This document shows positions 7,989 to 17,592 of a stretch of DNA of 64,000 bases, piece after piece. Origin of the DNA: Mongoliimonas terrestris (GTDB taxonomy: Bacteria > Pseudomonadota > Alphaproteobacteria > Rhizobiales > Pleomorphomonadaceae); NCBI RefSeq assembly GCF_001927285.1, contig NZ_MSIG01000003.1:363001-427000 (forward strand), read 5' to 3'. Position 1 is the stretch's first letter. Every line of letters starts with the position of its first letter. The notes beneath the pieces are model-generated. The model saw only the letters and a list, made by a program, of their open reading frames with translations, was not told the origin of the DNA and made no database searches. The position numbers and the translations under genes were made by a program.

Positions 7989-8047
7989 CACGGCCCGTTC
8001 AGCCCCTTCGGCTGACACGGCCCGTTCAGCCCGTTCGGCTGACAAGG
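7970..8047 (+). repeat. Three tandem 27-bp repeats spanning the urtA stop codon
   Basis: The unit GTTCAGCCCCTTCGGCTGAC + ACGGCCC occurs at 7970-7996 and 7997-8023 exactly, and at 8024-8047 in diverged, shortened form. Each unit encodes the urtA C-terminal tail PFSPFG plus stop in the same frame, so the gene end has been triplicated. Each unit also forms a small hairpin (CAGCC/GGCTG). Stem-loops between a binding-protein gene and its permease genes often protect the upstream mRNA; that role here is inference. Confidence 0.9.
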
Positions 8048-8106
8048 TCTAAAGGGGAGGGCGCCAGCCTCGGCGCCCTCCGTCCGCCCTCCGGATCGCC
8101 TGGGTC

Positions 8107-9720
8107 ATGTTGCGAATTGCCGCCGTCCTCATCGGCCTGATCTTTGCCACCGCCGCCGGGGCGGCGCCCCTGGAGCGCGACCCGACGCTCCGCGGTCTCT
8201 GCGGAAACGCCGCCGCGTCCGGCGAGGCCGCCGACCGTCTGCTTTCCGCTACGCCGACCCTCTCGCCGGACGACCTCGCGTTCGCCGACGCGGCCATCGG
8301 CGGTCTCCTCTCCAAGAAGCTCGTCTGCCCCGCCGCGCCCACTGACCCGGTGGCCCTCAAGGCCGATACTGGCGCCGTGGACCTTGCGACCGGCGCGCCG
8401 CTCGCCGCCCTGCCGAAGGGCAAGGCCCCGGTGGTGAGCCTCAAGAACCGGGCGAAGTTCGAGCGCCTCGCCGCCGCCCTGGCGCTCCTCGCCGCGCCGA
8501 ACGCGGCCGCCCGTGCCGCCGCGCTCGAGGTCCTGGCGAAATCCGCCGCCGACGTGCCGGCCGACCTCTTCGCCGCCGCGGCCGGCCGCGAGCCCGATCC
8601 GGCGCTTGCCGCCCGGATTTCGTCGGTCGCCGACCTCGCCAGCCTCTACGGCACCGACATCGACAAGCGGGTCGCCGCCGTCGCCCGGCTCGCCGAAGGG
8701 GAGAACCGCCGCGTGCTGACCGAGATCGAGGCGCTGCGGGCCGACCCGGCCTACGCGTCCGAGCCGGCGTTCGCCGCCGCGGTCGACGCCGCCGCCGCCA
8801 AGGTGTCCGGCGCCATCGCCATCGGCAACGCCGCCGCCACCCTCTACAACGGTCTCAGCTTCGCCAGCATCCTCTTCATGGCGTCGATCGGCCTTGCCAT
8901 CATCTTCGGGCTGATGGGCGTCATCAACCTCGCCCAGGGCGAGTTCATCATGATCGGCGCCTACGTGACCTACGTGGTCCAGGAGGGGCTGCGCGCGCTC
9001 CTGCCGGGTCTTCTCGACTGGTATCTGGTGATCGCCATCCCGTTCGCCTTCCTGGTCACCGCGCTCATCGGCATCGCCCTCGAGGCGAGCCTGATCCGCC
9101 ACCTCTATCGGCGGCCGCTGATGAGCCTCCTCGCCACCTGGGCGGTCAGCCTCTTCCTCATCAACCTCGTGCGCGTCGGCTTCGGCACGCAGAACCTGCA
9201 GATGGAAACGCCCTTCTACATCACAGGCGGCATCGCCATCGTGGGCGACTTCATCATGACCTGGAACCGCCTGTTCGCCATCGGCTTCGCCGCGCTCACG
9301 CTCGCCGGCACCTGGTTCCTGATCCGGCGCAGCGGAATCGGCCTCGACATCCGCGCCGTCACCCAGAACCGCGACATGGCCGGCTGCATCGGCATCCCCA
9401 CCCGCCGGGTCGACATGCTGGCCTTCGGCTTCGGGTCGGGGCTCGCCGGGCTCGCGGGCCTGGCGCTGTCGCCGATCTACAACGTCAACCCGCAGATGGG
9501 CACCAACTTCATCATCGACAGCTTCATGGTCGTCGTCCTCGGCGGCGTCGGGTCCATCGCCGGCACGGTGATCGCCGCCCTCGGGATCGGCCAGATCAAC
9601 GTCCTGATCGAACCGATCTGGGGCGCGGTGGCCGCCAAGGTCATCGTCCTCGCCCTCATCATCGCCTTCCTGCAATGGCGCCCGGAAGGCTTCTTCACGG
9701 TGGCGGGCCGGCGCAAATGA
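8107..9720 (+). CDS. urtB: Urea ABC transporter permease UrtB
   Basis: A 537-residue inner-membrane permease. It starts with a signal-like hydrophobic segment and a soluble, Ala-rich N-terminal domain of about 240 residues, a known peculiarity of UrtB, then the LivH-type permease (from about residue 250: LYNGLSFASILFMASIGLAI, INLAQGEFIMIGAY, and PIYNVNPQMGTNFIIDSFMV near the end). It forms the translocation pore with UrtC. Its stop overlaps the urtC start (ATGA). It is 118 bases from urtA, separated by the tandem repeats. Confidence 0.93.
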   Translation: MLRIAAVLIGLIFATAAGAAPLERDPTLRGLCGNAAASGEAADRLLSATPTLSPDDLAFADAAIGGLLSKKLVCPAAPTDPVALKADTGAVDLATGAPLAALPKGKAPVVSLKNRAKFERLAAALALLAAPNAAARAAALEVLAKSAADVPADLFAAAAGREPDPALAARISSVADLASLYGTDIDKRVAAVARLAEGENRRVLTEIEALRADPAYASEPAFAAAVDAAAAKVSGAIAIGNAAATLYNGLSFASILFMASIGLAIIFGLMGVINLAQGEFIMIGAYVTYVVQEGLRALLPGLLDWYLVIAIPFAFLVTALIGIALEASLIRHLYRRPLMSLLATWAVSLFLINLVRVGFGTQNLQMETPFYITGGIAIVGDFIMTWNRLFAIGFAALTLAGTWFLIRRSGIGLDIRAVTQNRDMAGCIGIPTRRVDMLAFGFGSGLAGLAGLALSPIYNVNPQMGTNFIIDSFMVVVLGGVGSIAGTVIAALGIGQINVLIEPIWGAVAAKVIVLALIIAFLQWRPEGFFTVAGRRK

Positions 9721-10828
9721 TCCGCTCCCTCCTCGGCTCCTCCGGCGGCACCGGCTTTTCGCTCACCCTGGCGGCGCTCGCCGTCACCGCGGCCCTCCTG
9801 GTCGCCACCCTCGCCGGCGTCGGCCCCTCGGGCTTCCTGGTGAACATCATCGGCCAGCTCGCCGCCTTCGCGCTCCTGGCTCTCGCGCTCGATCTCATCT
9901 GGGGCTACCTCGGCATCCTCAGCCTTGGCCACGGCCTCTTCTTCGCCATCGGCGGCTACGTCATGGCCATGCATCTCCTGATGCACAGCTTCGAGACCAC
10001 CGGCACCGTGCCGGACTTCATGCAGTTCATGGGCTGGAAGGAATTCCCCGCCTACTGGGCCGGCCTCGGCGTCTTCCCGTACGCGCTCGCCGTCGCGCTC
10101 GTCCTTGCCGGCGTGGTGGCCCTTGTCACCGGCTGGGTGTCGTTCCGGTCGAGAGTCGGCGGCGTCTACTTCGCCATCATCACCCAGGCGCTCGTCTACG
10201 CCGCCATGCTCCTCATGTTCCGCAACGACACCGGCTTCGGCGGCAACAACGGCATGACCGGCTTCTCGGTGATCTTCGGCCTGCGCATGGGCACCGAGAC
10301 CGCGAGCGCCGTGCTGGCGCTCGCCTCCGTCGTCGTGCTGGCGCTCGGCCTTGTCGCCACCCGCGCCCTCGTCTCCGGCCGCCTCGGCCGGCTGATGCTG
10401 GCGACCCGGGACGACGAGGTCCGGCTCCGCTCGCTCGGCTACGACACCATCGTGCTGAAGACCGGCGTCTGGGTGGTCTCGGCCCTCCTCGCGGCGATCG
10501 CCGGCATGCTCTACGTGCCCCAGGTCGGCATCGTGAACCCGCGCATCCTCTCCCCGGAGCTCTCCCTGGAGATCGCCGTCTGGGTGGCCATCGGCGGTCG
10601 CGGCCACCTGGTCGGCGCGGTGATCGGCGCCGTGCTCGTCAACGCGCTGAAGTTCTGGCTCTCCTTCGCGGCGCCGGACGTCTGGCCCTTCATCCTCTCG
10701 GCGCTGATAGTCCTCGTCGTCCTCGTCTTTCCGAACGGCCTCCTCGACCTTTCCCGCGGCTTCGGCGCCCTCAAGGCCCGCATGCGGCGGGAGGGGGTGG
10801 CGAGCCTCGATCCACGGAGGGCCGGCCC

Positions 10829-10832
<4 letters not shown>
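9717..10832 (+). CDS. urtC: Urea ABC transporter permease UrtC
   Basis: A 371-residue LivM-type permease with about ten hydrophobic segments and the family motifs LDLIWGYLGILSLGHGLFFA and GRGHLVGAVIGA. It pairs with UrtB in the membrane. The chosen ATG at 9717 overlaps the urtB stop by four bases; an in-frame start at 9675 would overlap urtB by 46 bases and is less likely. Its end overlaps the urtD GTG start, which indicates translational coupling. Confidence 0.93.
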
Positions 10833-11551
<719 letters not shown>

Positions 11552-11554
11552 ACG

Positions 11555-12247
11555 ATGCAGCTCGACGTGGACGGCCTCGATCAGCACTATGGCAGCGCCC
11601 AGGTCCTCCGGTCCGTGGGCTTCTCCGTCCCCTCTGGCGGCTGCGTGGCCGTGCTCGGCCGCAACGGCGCCGGCAAGACGACCCTTCTGAAGTGCCTGAC
11701 GGGCGTGCTTGCGCCGACCCGGGGCAGCATCCGCCTTGCCGGCGAGGACGTGGTGGACCTGCCGTCGCACGTCCGGTCCCGCCGCGGCATGGCCTACGTG
11801 CCCCAGGGCCGCGAGATCTTCGGCGACCTTTCCGTCGGCGAGAACATCCTCGCCGCGGCCCGCGCCCACGGCACCAAGGCCTCCGGGGCGGTGGAGGAGG
11901 CGCTCGACCTCTTCCCCATCCTGAAGGAGATGTGGAAGCGGCGCGGCGGGGCGCTCTCCGGCGGCCAGCAGCAGCAGCTCGCCTTCGCCCGGGCGCTCGT
12001 CACCCGCCCCAAGCTCCTCATCCTCGACGAGCCGACCGAGGGCATCCAGCCCTCCATCGTCAGCCTCATCGAGGACGTCATCGCCGGCCTCCGGGGCCGC
12101 ATCTCCATCCTGCTCGTGGAGCAGTACCTGGACTTCGCGATCAGTCTCGCCGACCGGGTGGTCGTCATGTCACGGGGTACCGTGGTGGAGACGGCCGACC
12201 GTGGGGCGATCGACCGGGACGCCCTGTCCCGGCACATCGCCGTCTGA
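11555..12247 (+). CDS. urtE: Urea ABC transporter ATP-binding protein UrtE
   Basis: A 230-residue ABC ATPase of the LivF group with Walker A GRNGAGKTT (residues 35-43), signature LSGGQQQQLAFARAL and Walker B LLILDEPTEG, matching UrtE. It is the second nucleotide-binding subunit of the urea/amide importer. A formamidase gene follows after 30 bases without a terminator, so the hydrolase is probably made with the importer. Confidence 0.93.
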   Translation: MQLDVDGLDQHYGSAQVLRSVGFSVPSGGCVAVLGRNGAGKTTLLKCLTGVLAPTRGSIRLAGEDVVDLPSHVRSRRGMAYVPQGREIFGDLSVGENILAAARAHGTKASGAVEEALDLFPILKEMWKRRGGALSGGQQQQLAFARALVTRPKLLILDEPTEGIQPSIVSLIEDVIAGLRGRISILLVEQYLDFAISLADRVVVMSRGTVVETADRGAIDRDALSRHIAV

Positions 12248-12277
12248 CCTTTCCCATCCGAATGCTGGAGTTGAGCA

Positions 12278-13216
12278 ATGCCGCGGCATCATGAGATCCC
12301 CGCCACGACCGAAAACATGGTCTGGGGCTATCTCGACAGCACCACCAAGCCGGTCCTGCGGGTCGCATCCGGCGACACCGTGACCCTTCATTCCTTTCCG
12401 GCCGGCGGCCCCGAGAGCCTGCCGCCCGATGCCTCGATCGTGCCGGCCGACTACCGGACCGCGCTCGACACCATGAGCCAGGGCCCGGGCCCGCACTTCA
12501 TCACCGGACCGGTCCACGTGGAGGGCGCCATGCCGGGCGACGTGCTCCAGATCGACATCCTGGAGGTGAAGACGCGGATGGACTGGGGCTTCGTCGCCAT
12601 CCTGCCGCTGCTCGGCACCTTGCCGGACGAGTTCACCGACTACGAGACCATCCACCCCACCATCGACGCGGAGCGCGGCGTCTGCACCATGCCGTGGGGC
12701 ACCGAGATCCCGCTCGATCCCTTCTTCGGCATCATCTCCGTGGCGCCGCCGCCGGCCTGGGGCCGCTGCGGCTCGCCGGTTCCGCGCAGCTTCGGCGGCA
12801 ACATGGACAACAAGGAGCTGAAGCCCGGGACCACGCTCTACCTGCCCGTCTACAACGAAGGCGCGCTCTTCTACGCGGGCGACGGCCACGGGGTCCAGGG
12901 CGACGGCGAGGTCTGCATCACGGCGCTGGAGACCGGCGTCACCGGCACCTTCCGCCTGACGGTGCGCAAGGACCTCGGCTTCACCTGGCCCTTCGCCGAG
13001 ACCGAGGACCACCTGATGTCGATCGGCCTCGACGAGGACCTGGACGACGCGGTCAAGCAGGCGGTCCGCGAAATGGTGGCGCACGTCTGCTCGCGCACCA
13101 ACCTCACACGCAACCAGGCCTACATGCTCTGCTCGCTCGCCGGGAACCTCAGGGTCACCCAGATGGTGGACGGCAACAAGGGCATCCACATGCTGCTGGC
13201 GAAATCGCTGCTCTGA
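12278..13216 (+). CDS. fmdA: Acetamidase/formamidase (FmdA family)
   Basis: A 312-residue member of the FmdA_AmdA family, which hydrolyses formamide and other short amides to the acid and ammonia in the cytoplasm. Recognisable segments are GPVHVEGAMPGDVLQIDILE, the conserved region FGGNMDNKELKPGTTLYLPV, and GHGVQGDGEVC. The length is normal for the short bacterial form. As last gene of the urt operon it would release ammonia from the imported amide. A second, clearly different formamidase is at 45126. The exact substrate is not predictable. Confidence 0.9.
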   Translation: MPRHHEIPATTENMVWGYLDSTTKPVLRVASGDTVTLHSFPAGGPESLPPDASIVPADYRTALDTMSQGPGPHFITGPVHVEGAMPGDVLQIDILEVKTRMDWGFVAILPLLGTLPDEFTDYETIHPTIDAERGVCTMPWGTEIPLDPFFGIISVAPPPAWGRCGSPVPRSFGGNMDNKELKPGTTLYLPVYNEGALFYAGDGHGVQGDGEVCITALETGVTGTFRLTVRKDLGFTWPFAETEDHLMSIGLDEDLDDAVKQAVREMVAHVCSRTNLTRNQAYMLCSLAGNLRVTQMVDGNKGIHMLLAKSLL

Positions 13217-13246
13217 CCCATTGCCCCGCCGTCCGCGCAGACCTGG

Positions 13247-13278
13247 AACCACGCCGTCCCGCAAGGGGCGGCGTGGTT
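13247..13278 (+). terminator. Terminator of the urt-fmdA operon
   Basis: A 14-bp stem (AACCACGCCGTCCC with its near-perfect partner, one G-T pair) closes a GCAA tetraloop and is followed by the weakly T-rich CTTCGTCTCT. It lies 30 bases after the formamidase stop. Confidence 0.75.
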
Positions 13279-13493
13279 CTTCGTCTCTGCACGCCGGCCA
13301 TTCCGGCCGGCGTCAGGTCGGTGAGCCTTGCGGGCGCCAGCACCCGATCCACCGCATAGCGGCCATCCCGGAACGGACGGGAGCCATCCGGGCCACCCGC
13401 CGTTGACGGGAGGCGCCCGGGAGGGCGACCGGCAGCGCTCGGCCCCCTTCATCTGCGCTACCCCTTGCGGGGTCACTTCGGACCCTCCATATA
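13279..13493. other. Intergenic region before the RHH gene
   Basis: Together with the terminator and operator on either side, this makes up a 312-base gap. Nothing gene-like or repeated was found in it. Confidence 0.4.
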
Positions 13494-13520
13494 CCATCCA
13501 GACGGATGGCGAACGGATGG
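13494..13520. promoter_or_regulatory. Operator of the ribbon-helix-helix regulator
   Basis: CCATCC-AGAC-GGATGG is a perfect inverted repeat (13494-13509), and a third half-site GGATGG follows at 13515-13520. It overlaps a TATACC sequence that could be the -10 element and ends just before the RHH gene. Ribbon-helix-helix proteins typically bind such short repeated half-sites to repress their own operon, so autoregulation is likely. Confidence 0.55.
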
Positions 13521-13528
13521 TTTGGCGC

Positions 13529-13933
13529 ATGACCCCCATGAAGAAGACTGAGGACTCGGAGAAGATCACGATCAACCTCGGCTACGTCGACCTTGGCCGG
13601 ATCGACCTCATGGTGCGGGACGGCTTCTACTCCAACCGGTCCGACTTCATCCGCACCGCCATCCGCAACCAGCTGACCGCCCACGCGGACGTGCTGGCCC
13701 GGTCCATCGAGCGGAGCACGTTCGAGCTTGGCCTTCGCGACATCACCCGTGCCGAACTGGAAGCCGCGCGGGCGGGCGGCGAGAAGCTGACCCTCCACGT
13801 GGTTGGCCTCGCCCGCATCGCCCCCGACGTGACGGCCGATCTCGCCCTGGCGGCGATCGGCTCCCTGACTGTTCTCGGCGCCCTCCAGGCGCCGTCCGAA
13901 ATCCGGGCAGCCCTGGCGGATCGCATCCGCTGA
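13529..13933 (+). CDS. Ribbon-helix-helix (CopG/MetJ-type) transcriptional regulator
   Basis: A 134-residue protein with an N-terminal ribbon-helix-helix: the beta strand KITINLGYVDLGRIDLMV followed by SNRSDFIRTAIRNQL (about residues 10-48). The C-terminal 80 residues (LTLHVVGLARIAPDVTADLA and following) are of unknown function, possibly a sensing or oligomerisation part. Starts at 13517, 13529 and 13538 are all possible; none has a strong ribosome site. The gene lies 26 bases before a PHB-depolymerase-like esterase and probably controls it through the repeated GGATGG sites upstream. Confidence 0.75.
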   Translation: MTPMKKTEDSEKITINLGYVDLGRIDLMVRDGFYSNRSDFIRTAIRNQLTAHADVLARSIERSTFELGLRDITRAELEAARAGGEKLTLHVVGLARIAPDVTADLALAAIGSLTVLGALQAPSEIRAALADRIR

Positions 13934-13959
13934 CGCCGTCCCAACCAGGATCAAATCCC

Positions 13960-15231
13960 ATGACACAGTTGTTCGCAGCCGCCATGCAGCGTGCCGCATC
14001 GCTCACCCGCGCCGGCAACCTCGCCGAGGCGACCCGCGCCATCCAGGCCGCCCTCGGCGGCCACGGCACTCCGGCCGGTGAACCGTCCGCTGACGCCGCG
14101 GCCCACCCGTCGGTGGCGGCCCCGGACGTCCTCGACCTCACCGCCACCGAGGTGAACCGCCCCGCCGCCGCAAGATCCGTCACCACAAACCCCGCCGCTT
14201 CGAGTTCCCCCGCCGCGAACCCCGCCGCTGCCAAGCCCGCCGCCTTCGGCCGTGCCCGTCCGGCGTTGCGCCGCTCGCTCGCCGAAACGGTGCGCGGCCT
14301 TGCCGGCGCGAAGCGCCTGTTCGAAGGTCTGGCCGATGGCGTCCGCGGTCCGGCGGCGACGCCGGACGTGCCGCCCGGCGCGCAGTATCTTTCCCGCGAA
14401 TTCACCTGCCCGGCGGGCGCGCGGCCCTACCGGGTCTACATCCCGGCCTCCGCCGGCGACCGGCCGGCCGGGCTCGTCCTCATGCTGCACGGCTGCAAGC
14501 AGAACCCGGACGATTTCGCCGTCGGCACCGGCATGAACGCCAAGGCCGAGGCCGAGCGCATGATCGTGGTCTATCCGGGCCAGCTGTCCGCCGCCAACCC
14601 GTCGTCCTGCTGGAACTGGTTCAGCCCGCGAGACCAGGTCCGCGGCGCCGGCGAGCCCGCCATCCTGGCGGCTCTCGCCCGGTCGGTGGCGGACGAGTTC
14701 GCCGTGCCGGCCGACAGCGTCTACGTGGCCGGCCTGTCGGCGGGCGGTGCCATGGCGGCCATCCTCGCCGAGGCCTACCCGGACGTGTTCGCCGCCGCCG
14801 GCATCCATTCGGGCCTGCCGGCCGGATCGGCGTCCGACGTCGCCTCCGCCTTCGCCGCCATGGGCGGCACCGGCCAGCCGAGGCCGGCGTCCAAGGGCAG
14901 CACCACGGCGCGGCTCATCGTCTTCCACGGCACCGCCGACCGCACCGTGCACCCTTCCAACGGCGAGGCCATCGTCGCCGCCCGCGCCATCGGCGCCGCG
15001 TCGGTCGACCGCGCCAAGGGCACCAGCGCCGCCGGGCGCGGCTTCACCCGCGTCGTCCACCGGGCCGCGGACGGCGTCGCCGCCGCGGAGCATTGGATCC
15101 TCGACGGCCTCGGCCACGCCTGGTCCGGCGGGGCGGCCGCCGGGTCCTACACCGATCCGGCCGGCCCGGACGCATCGGCGGAAATGATGCGCTTCTTCCG
15201 CGAGCCCGCCGCCGCCAACCGCGCCGGTTGA
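13960..15231 (+). CDS. PHB depolymerase family esterase (LpqC-like)
   Basis: A 423-residue alpha/beta hydrolase of the PHB depolymerase family. After an Ala/Pro-rich low-complexity region (about 40-135) comes the domain starting REFTCPAGARPYRVYIP. The oxyanion region is LMLHGCKQNPDDF (His177), the nucleophile elbow GLSAGG holds Ser260, and a late GLGHAWSGG supplies the probable catalytic His. Despite the name, many relatives act on feruloyl or other esters. No clear signal peptide is present, so it may act on intracellular PHB, which fits the phasins in this window. It is controlled presumably by the adjacent RHH protein. Confidence 0.85.
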   Translation: MTQLFAAAMQRAASLTRAGNLAEATRAIQAALGGHGTPAGEPSADAAAHPSVAAPDVLDLTATEVNRPAAARSVTTNPAASSSPAANPAAAKPAAFGRARPALRRSLAETVRGLAGAKRLFEGLADGVRGPAATPDVPPGAQYLSREFTCPAGARPYRVYIPASAGDRPAGLVLMLHGCKQNPDDFAVGTGMNAKAEAERMIVVYPGQLSAANPSSCWNWFSPRDQVRGAGEPAILAALARSVADEFAVPADSVYVAGLSAGGAMAAILAEAYPDVFAAAGIHSGLPAGSASDVASAFAAMGGTGQPRPASKGSTTARLIVFHGTADRTVHPSNGEAIVAARAIGAASVDRAKGTSAAGRGFTRVVHRAADGVAAAEHWILDGLGHAWSGGAAAGSYTDPAGPDASAEMMRFFREPAAANRAG

Positions 15232-15359
15232 GCCATCCGGTGTTCGGCGGCGCCGGGCCATCGAGCCCGGTGCCGCCGACGCGCCCCGGCATCTCCTGCC
15301 GGAACAAAACCGGACGCCGGCCTTTTACCCCGGGGACCCCCACACCGGGAAAGGCCGTC

Positions 15360-15824
15360 ATGTCCTCCATCCGACACCACAATCCACGATCGACAGCTTC
15401 GATCGCCGGGCACCCCATCCACGCGATGCTGGTGCCGTTTCCGATCGTCTGCTTCGTCCTCGCCCTCGTCACCGACATCGTCTACTGGCAGACCGGCCAC
15501 CTGATGTGGGTGGAGTTCTCCGCCTGGCTGCTTCTGGCCGGCATGGTCACGGGCGTCGCCGCCGGCCTCTTCGGCGCGATCGACTTCGCCCGCCGCGAGG
15601 TGCGCGCGAAAGGCCCGGCCTGGCCGCACGCCATCGGTAACGTGATCGCGCTGGTGCTCGCCTTCTTCAACAACCTCGTCCACGCCGCCGACGGCTGGAC
15701 CGCCGTGGTGCCGACCGGGCTGATCCTCTCGGCCCTCACCGTGCTGGTGCTCCTCGTCACCGCCTGGCTCGGTGCCTCGCTCGTCCACGTCCACGGTGTC
15801 GGAGTCCGCGACCATGACCTTTGA
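15360..15824 (+). CDS. DUF2231 family membrane protein
   Basis: A 154-residue protein with four hydrophobic segments and the DUF2231 hallmark near the N-terminus, AGHPIHAMLVPFPIVCFVLA (residues 16-35). Proteins of this family often sit beside genes for membrane or periplasmic sugar dehydrogenases and may have a redox or heme-linked role, which is unproven. The ATG at 15360 was chosen because similarity starts there. Its 3' end overlaps the next gene by 11 bases, so the two products are probably made together. Confidence 0.85.
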   Translation: MSSIRHHNPRSTASIAGHPIHAMLVPFPIVCFVLALVTDIVYWQTGHLMWVEFSAWLLLAGMVTGVAAGLFGAIDFARREVRAKGPAWPHAIGNVIALVLAFFNNLVHAADGWTAVVPTGLILSALTVLVLLVTAWLGASLVHVHGVGVRDHDL

Positions 15825-17394
15825 TCTTTCGGCGCGCCGCGCCGCGCTCCTCGCCGCCACCGCCGTCCTCACCCTCGGGCTCGCCGCCTGCAACGAGGAG
15901 GGCGGGGACTTCGACGTCACCAGCCAGATCGGCCCCGACCCGGTGCTGCCGGAGCCCAATCCCGGCCTCCTCCCCGACATGAAGATCGCCGAGGTGGTCG
16001 GCTGGCCGGACGGCGCCACCCCGACCGTCCCGGACGGCCTCGTCGTCACCGCCTACGCGGCCGACCTCGCCCACCCGCGCACGGTGCACACCTTGCCGAA
16101 CGGCGACGTGCTGGTCGTCCAGTCGCGCGGCCCCTCCGGCAAGCCGCTTCCGCGCCCGAAGGACGTGATCCGCGACTATGTGATGTCGTTCGCCCAGGGC
16201 GGCGGCGGGCCGCAGAAGGAGAGCAACCTCATCACGCTTCTCCGCGACCCTAATCGCGACGGCCAGGTCGACGAGCGGGTGGACCTCCTCACCGGCCTCC
16301 ACTCGCCCTTCGGCGTCGCCTGGGCCGACGACACGCTCTACGTGGCCGCGGCGGACGCCATCCTGACCTATCCCTACCAGCTGGGTCAGACCGAGATCAC
16401 CGCCGAACCGACGGTGCTGACGCCGCTCCCCGGCGGCCCGATCAACCACCACTGGACCAAGGACCTGGCGCTCAGCCCGGACGGCCGCTTCCTCTACGCC
16501 TCCGTCGGCTCCAACTCCAACGCCGCCGAACGCGGCCTGGAGGCGGAGAAGGGCCGCGCCGCCATCTGGCAGGTGGACCGGGAAACGGGCGCCGCGCGCG
16601 TCTTCGCCTCGGGCCTGCGCAACCCCAACGGCCTCACCATCCACCCGGAGACCGGCGTCCTCTGGACGGTCGTCAACGAGCGCGACGAGCTCGGCCCCAA
16701 CCTCGTGCCGGACTACATGACCTCCGTCGTGGACGGTGGCTTCTACGGCTGGCCCTGGAGCTATTTCGGCGACCATGTGGACGAGCGGGTCCATCCGCCC
16801 CGGCCCGACATGGTGGCGGCGGCGATCAAGCCCGACTACGCCCTCTCCAGCCACGTGGCCGCCCTCGGCCTGGCCTTCTCCAACGGCTCGGCCATGCCGG
16901 AGCCCTACGCCAACGGCGCCTTCATCGGCGAGCACGGCAGCTGGAACCGCTCCGCCTTCAACGGCTACAAGGTGGTCTACGTGCCCTTCGAGAACGGCCG
17001 CCCGGCCGGCATGGCCCAGGACGTGGTCACCGGCTTCCTTGACGGCGACACGGCGCGCGGCCGCCCTGTCGGCGTCGCCATCGACGGCACCGGCGCGCTC
17101 CTTATCGCCGACGATGCCGGCAACACGGTCTGGCGCGTCGCCGCCGCCGACGGCACGGTGACGCCTGAGCCGATCGGCTCCGACCGCGTCGCCGCGACGC
17201 CCGCCACCGAACCGCCCGCCGGCGCCGCGCCCGCGACCGGCGCCACCACCCCGCCTGCGCCGGACAGCGCAGCCGCCCCGGACGGCGCGGCCCTCCCGCC
17301 GGCCGACGACGCCGGGCGGACGACGCCCGCCCAGACGGAGGTCGCCCCGGCGGTGCTGCCGCCGTCCCCGGCCGCGCCCGCCCCGCAGCCCTGA
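15814..17394 (+). CDS. PQQ-dependent sugar dehydrogenase (sorbosone dehydrogenase family) lipoprotein
   Basis: A 526-residue beta-propeller protein. The lipoprotein signal ends in LAAC (Cys26). The propeller covers about residues 50-450 with family motifs DLALSPDGRFLYASVGSNSN, GLRNPNGLTIHPETGVLWTV, GGFYGWPWSYFG and GEHGSWNRS, as in sorbosone/glucose dehydrogenases of the GSDH fold. A Pro/Ala-rich tail of about 75 residues follows. It would oxidise a sugar or aldose in the periplasm and pass electrons to the membrane, perhaps through the overlapping DUF2231 protein. The start at 15814 is the ATG inside the end of the preceding gene. Substrate and PQQ binding are inferred. Confidence 0.85.
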   Translation: MTFDLSARRAALLAATAVLTLGLAACNEEGGDFDVTSQIGPDPVLPEPNPGLLPDMKIAEVVGWPDGATPTVPDGLVVTAYAADLAHPRTVHTLPNGDVLVVQSRGPSGKPLPRPKDVIRDYVMSFAQGGGGPQKESNLITLLRDPNRDGQVDERVDLLTGLHSPFGVAWADDTLYVAAADAILTYPYQLGQTEITAEPTVLTPLPGGPINHHWTKDLALSPDGRFLYASVGSNSNAAERGLEAEKGRAAIWQVDRETGAARVFASGLRNPNGLTIHPETGVLWTVVNERDELGPNLVPDYMTSVVDGGFYGWPWSYFGDHVDERVHPPRPDMVAAAIKPDYALSSHVAALGLAFSNGSAMPEPYANGAFIGEHGSWNRSAFNGYKVVYVPFENGRPAGMAQDVVTGFLDGDTARGRPVGVAIDGTGALLIADDAGNTVWRVAAADGTVTPEPIGSDRVAATPATEPPAGAAPATGATTPPAPDSAAAPDGAALPPADDAGRTTPAQTEVAPAVLPPSPAAPAPQP

Positions 17395-17592
17395 CGCCAG
17401 ACGCGCGGAGTCTCAATCACGCGGGACTTCGCGCGTCGTCCGGTCGGAGCCGCCCGTCGCTCCGCCAGGAGCGGGTCAACACCGACCGTCGCGCGGGCGC
17501 ATCCGGCGGCGCACGGAGTATCCAGGCCGGCATCGGGCTGCCAGGATGGGGCGAACCGCCGGTCCCGCCTCCCTGATGGTCTCCGCCCGCCC

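Noticed and set aside
8026..9675. A 549-codon minus-strand frame opposite urtB
   Set aside because: Same shadow effect: highly charged, repetitive composition and no motif, opposite a well-defined permease.
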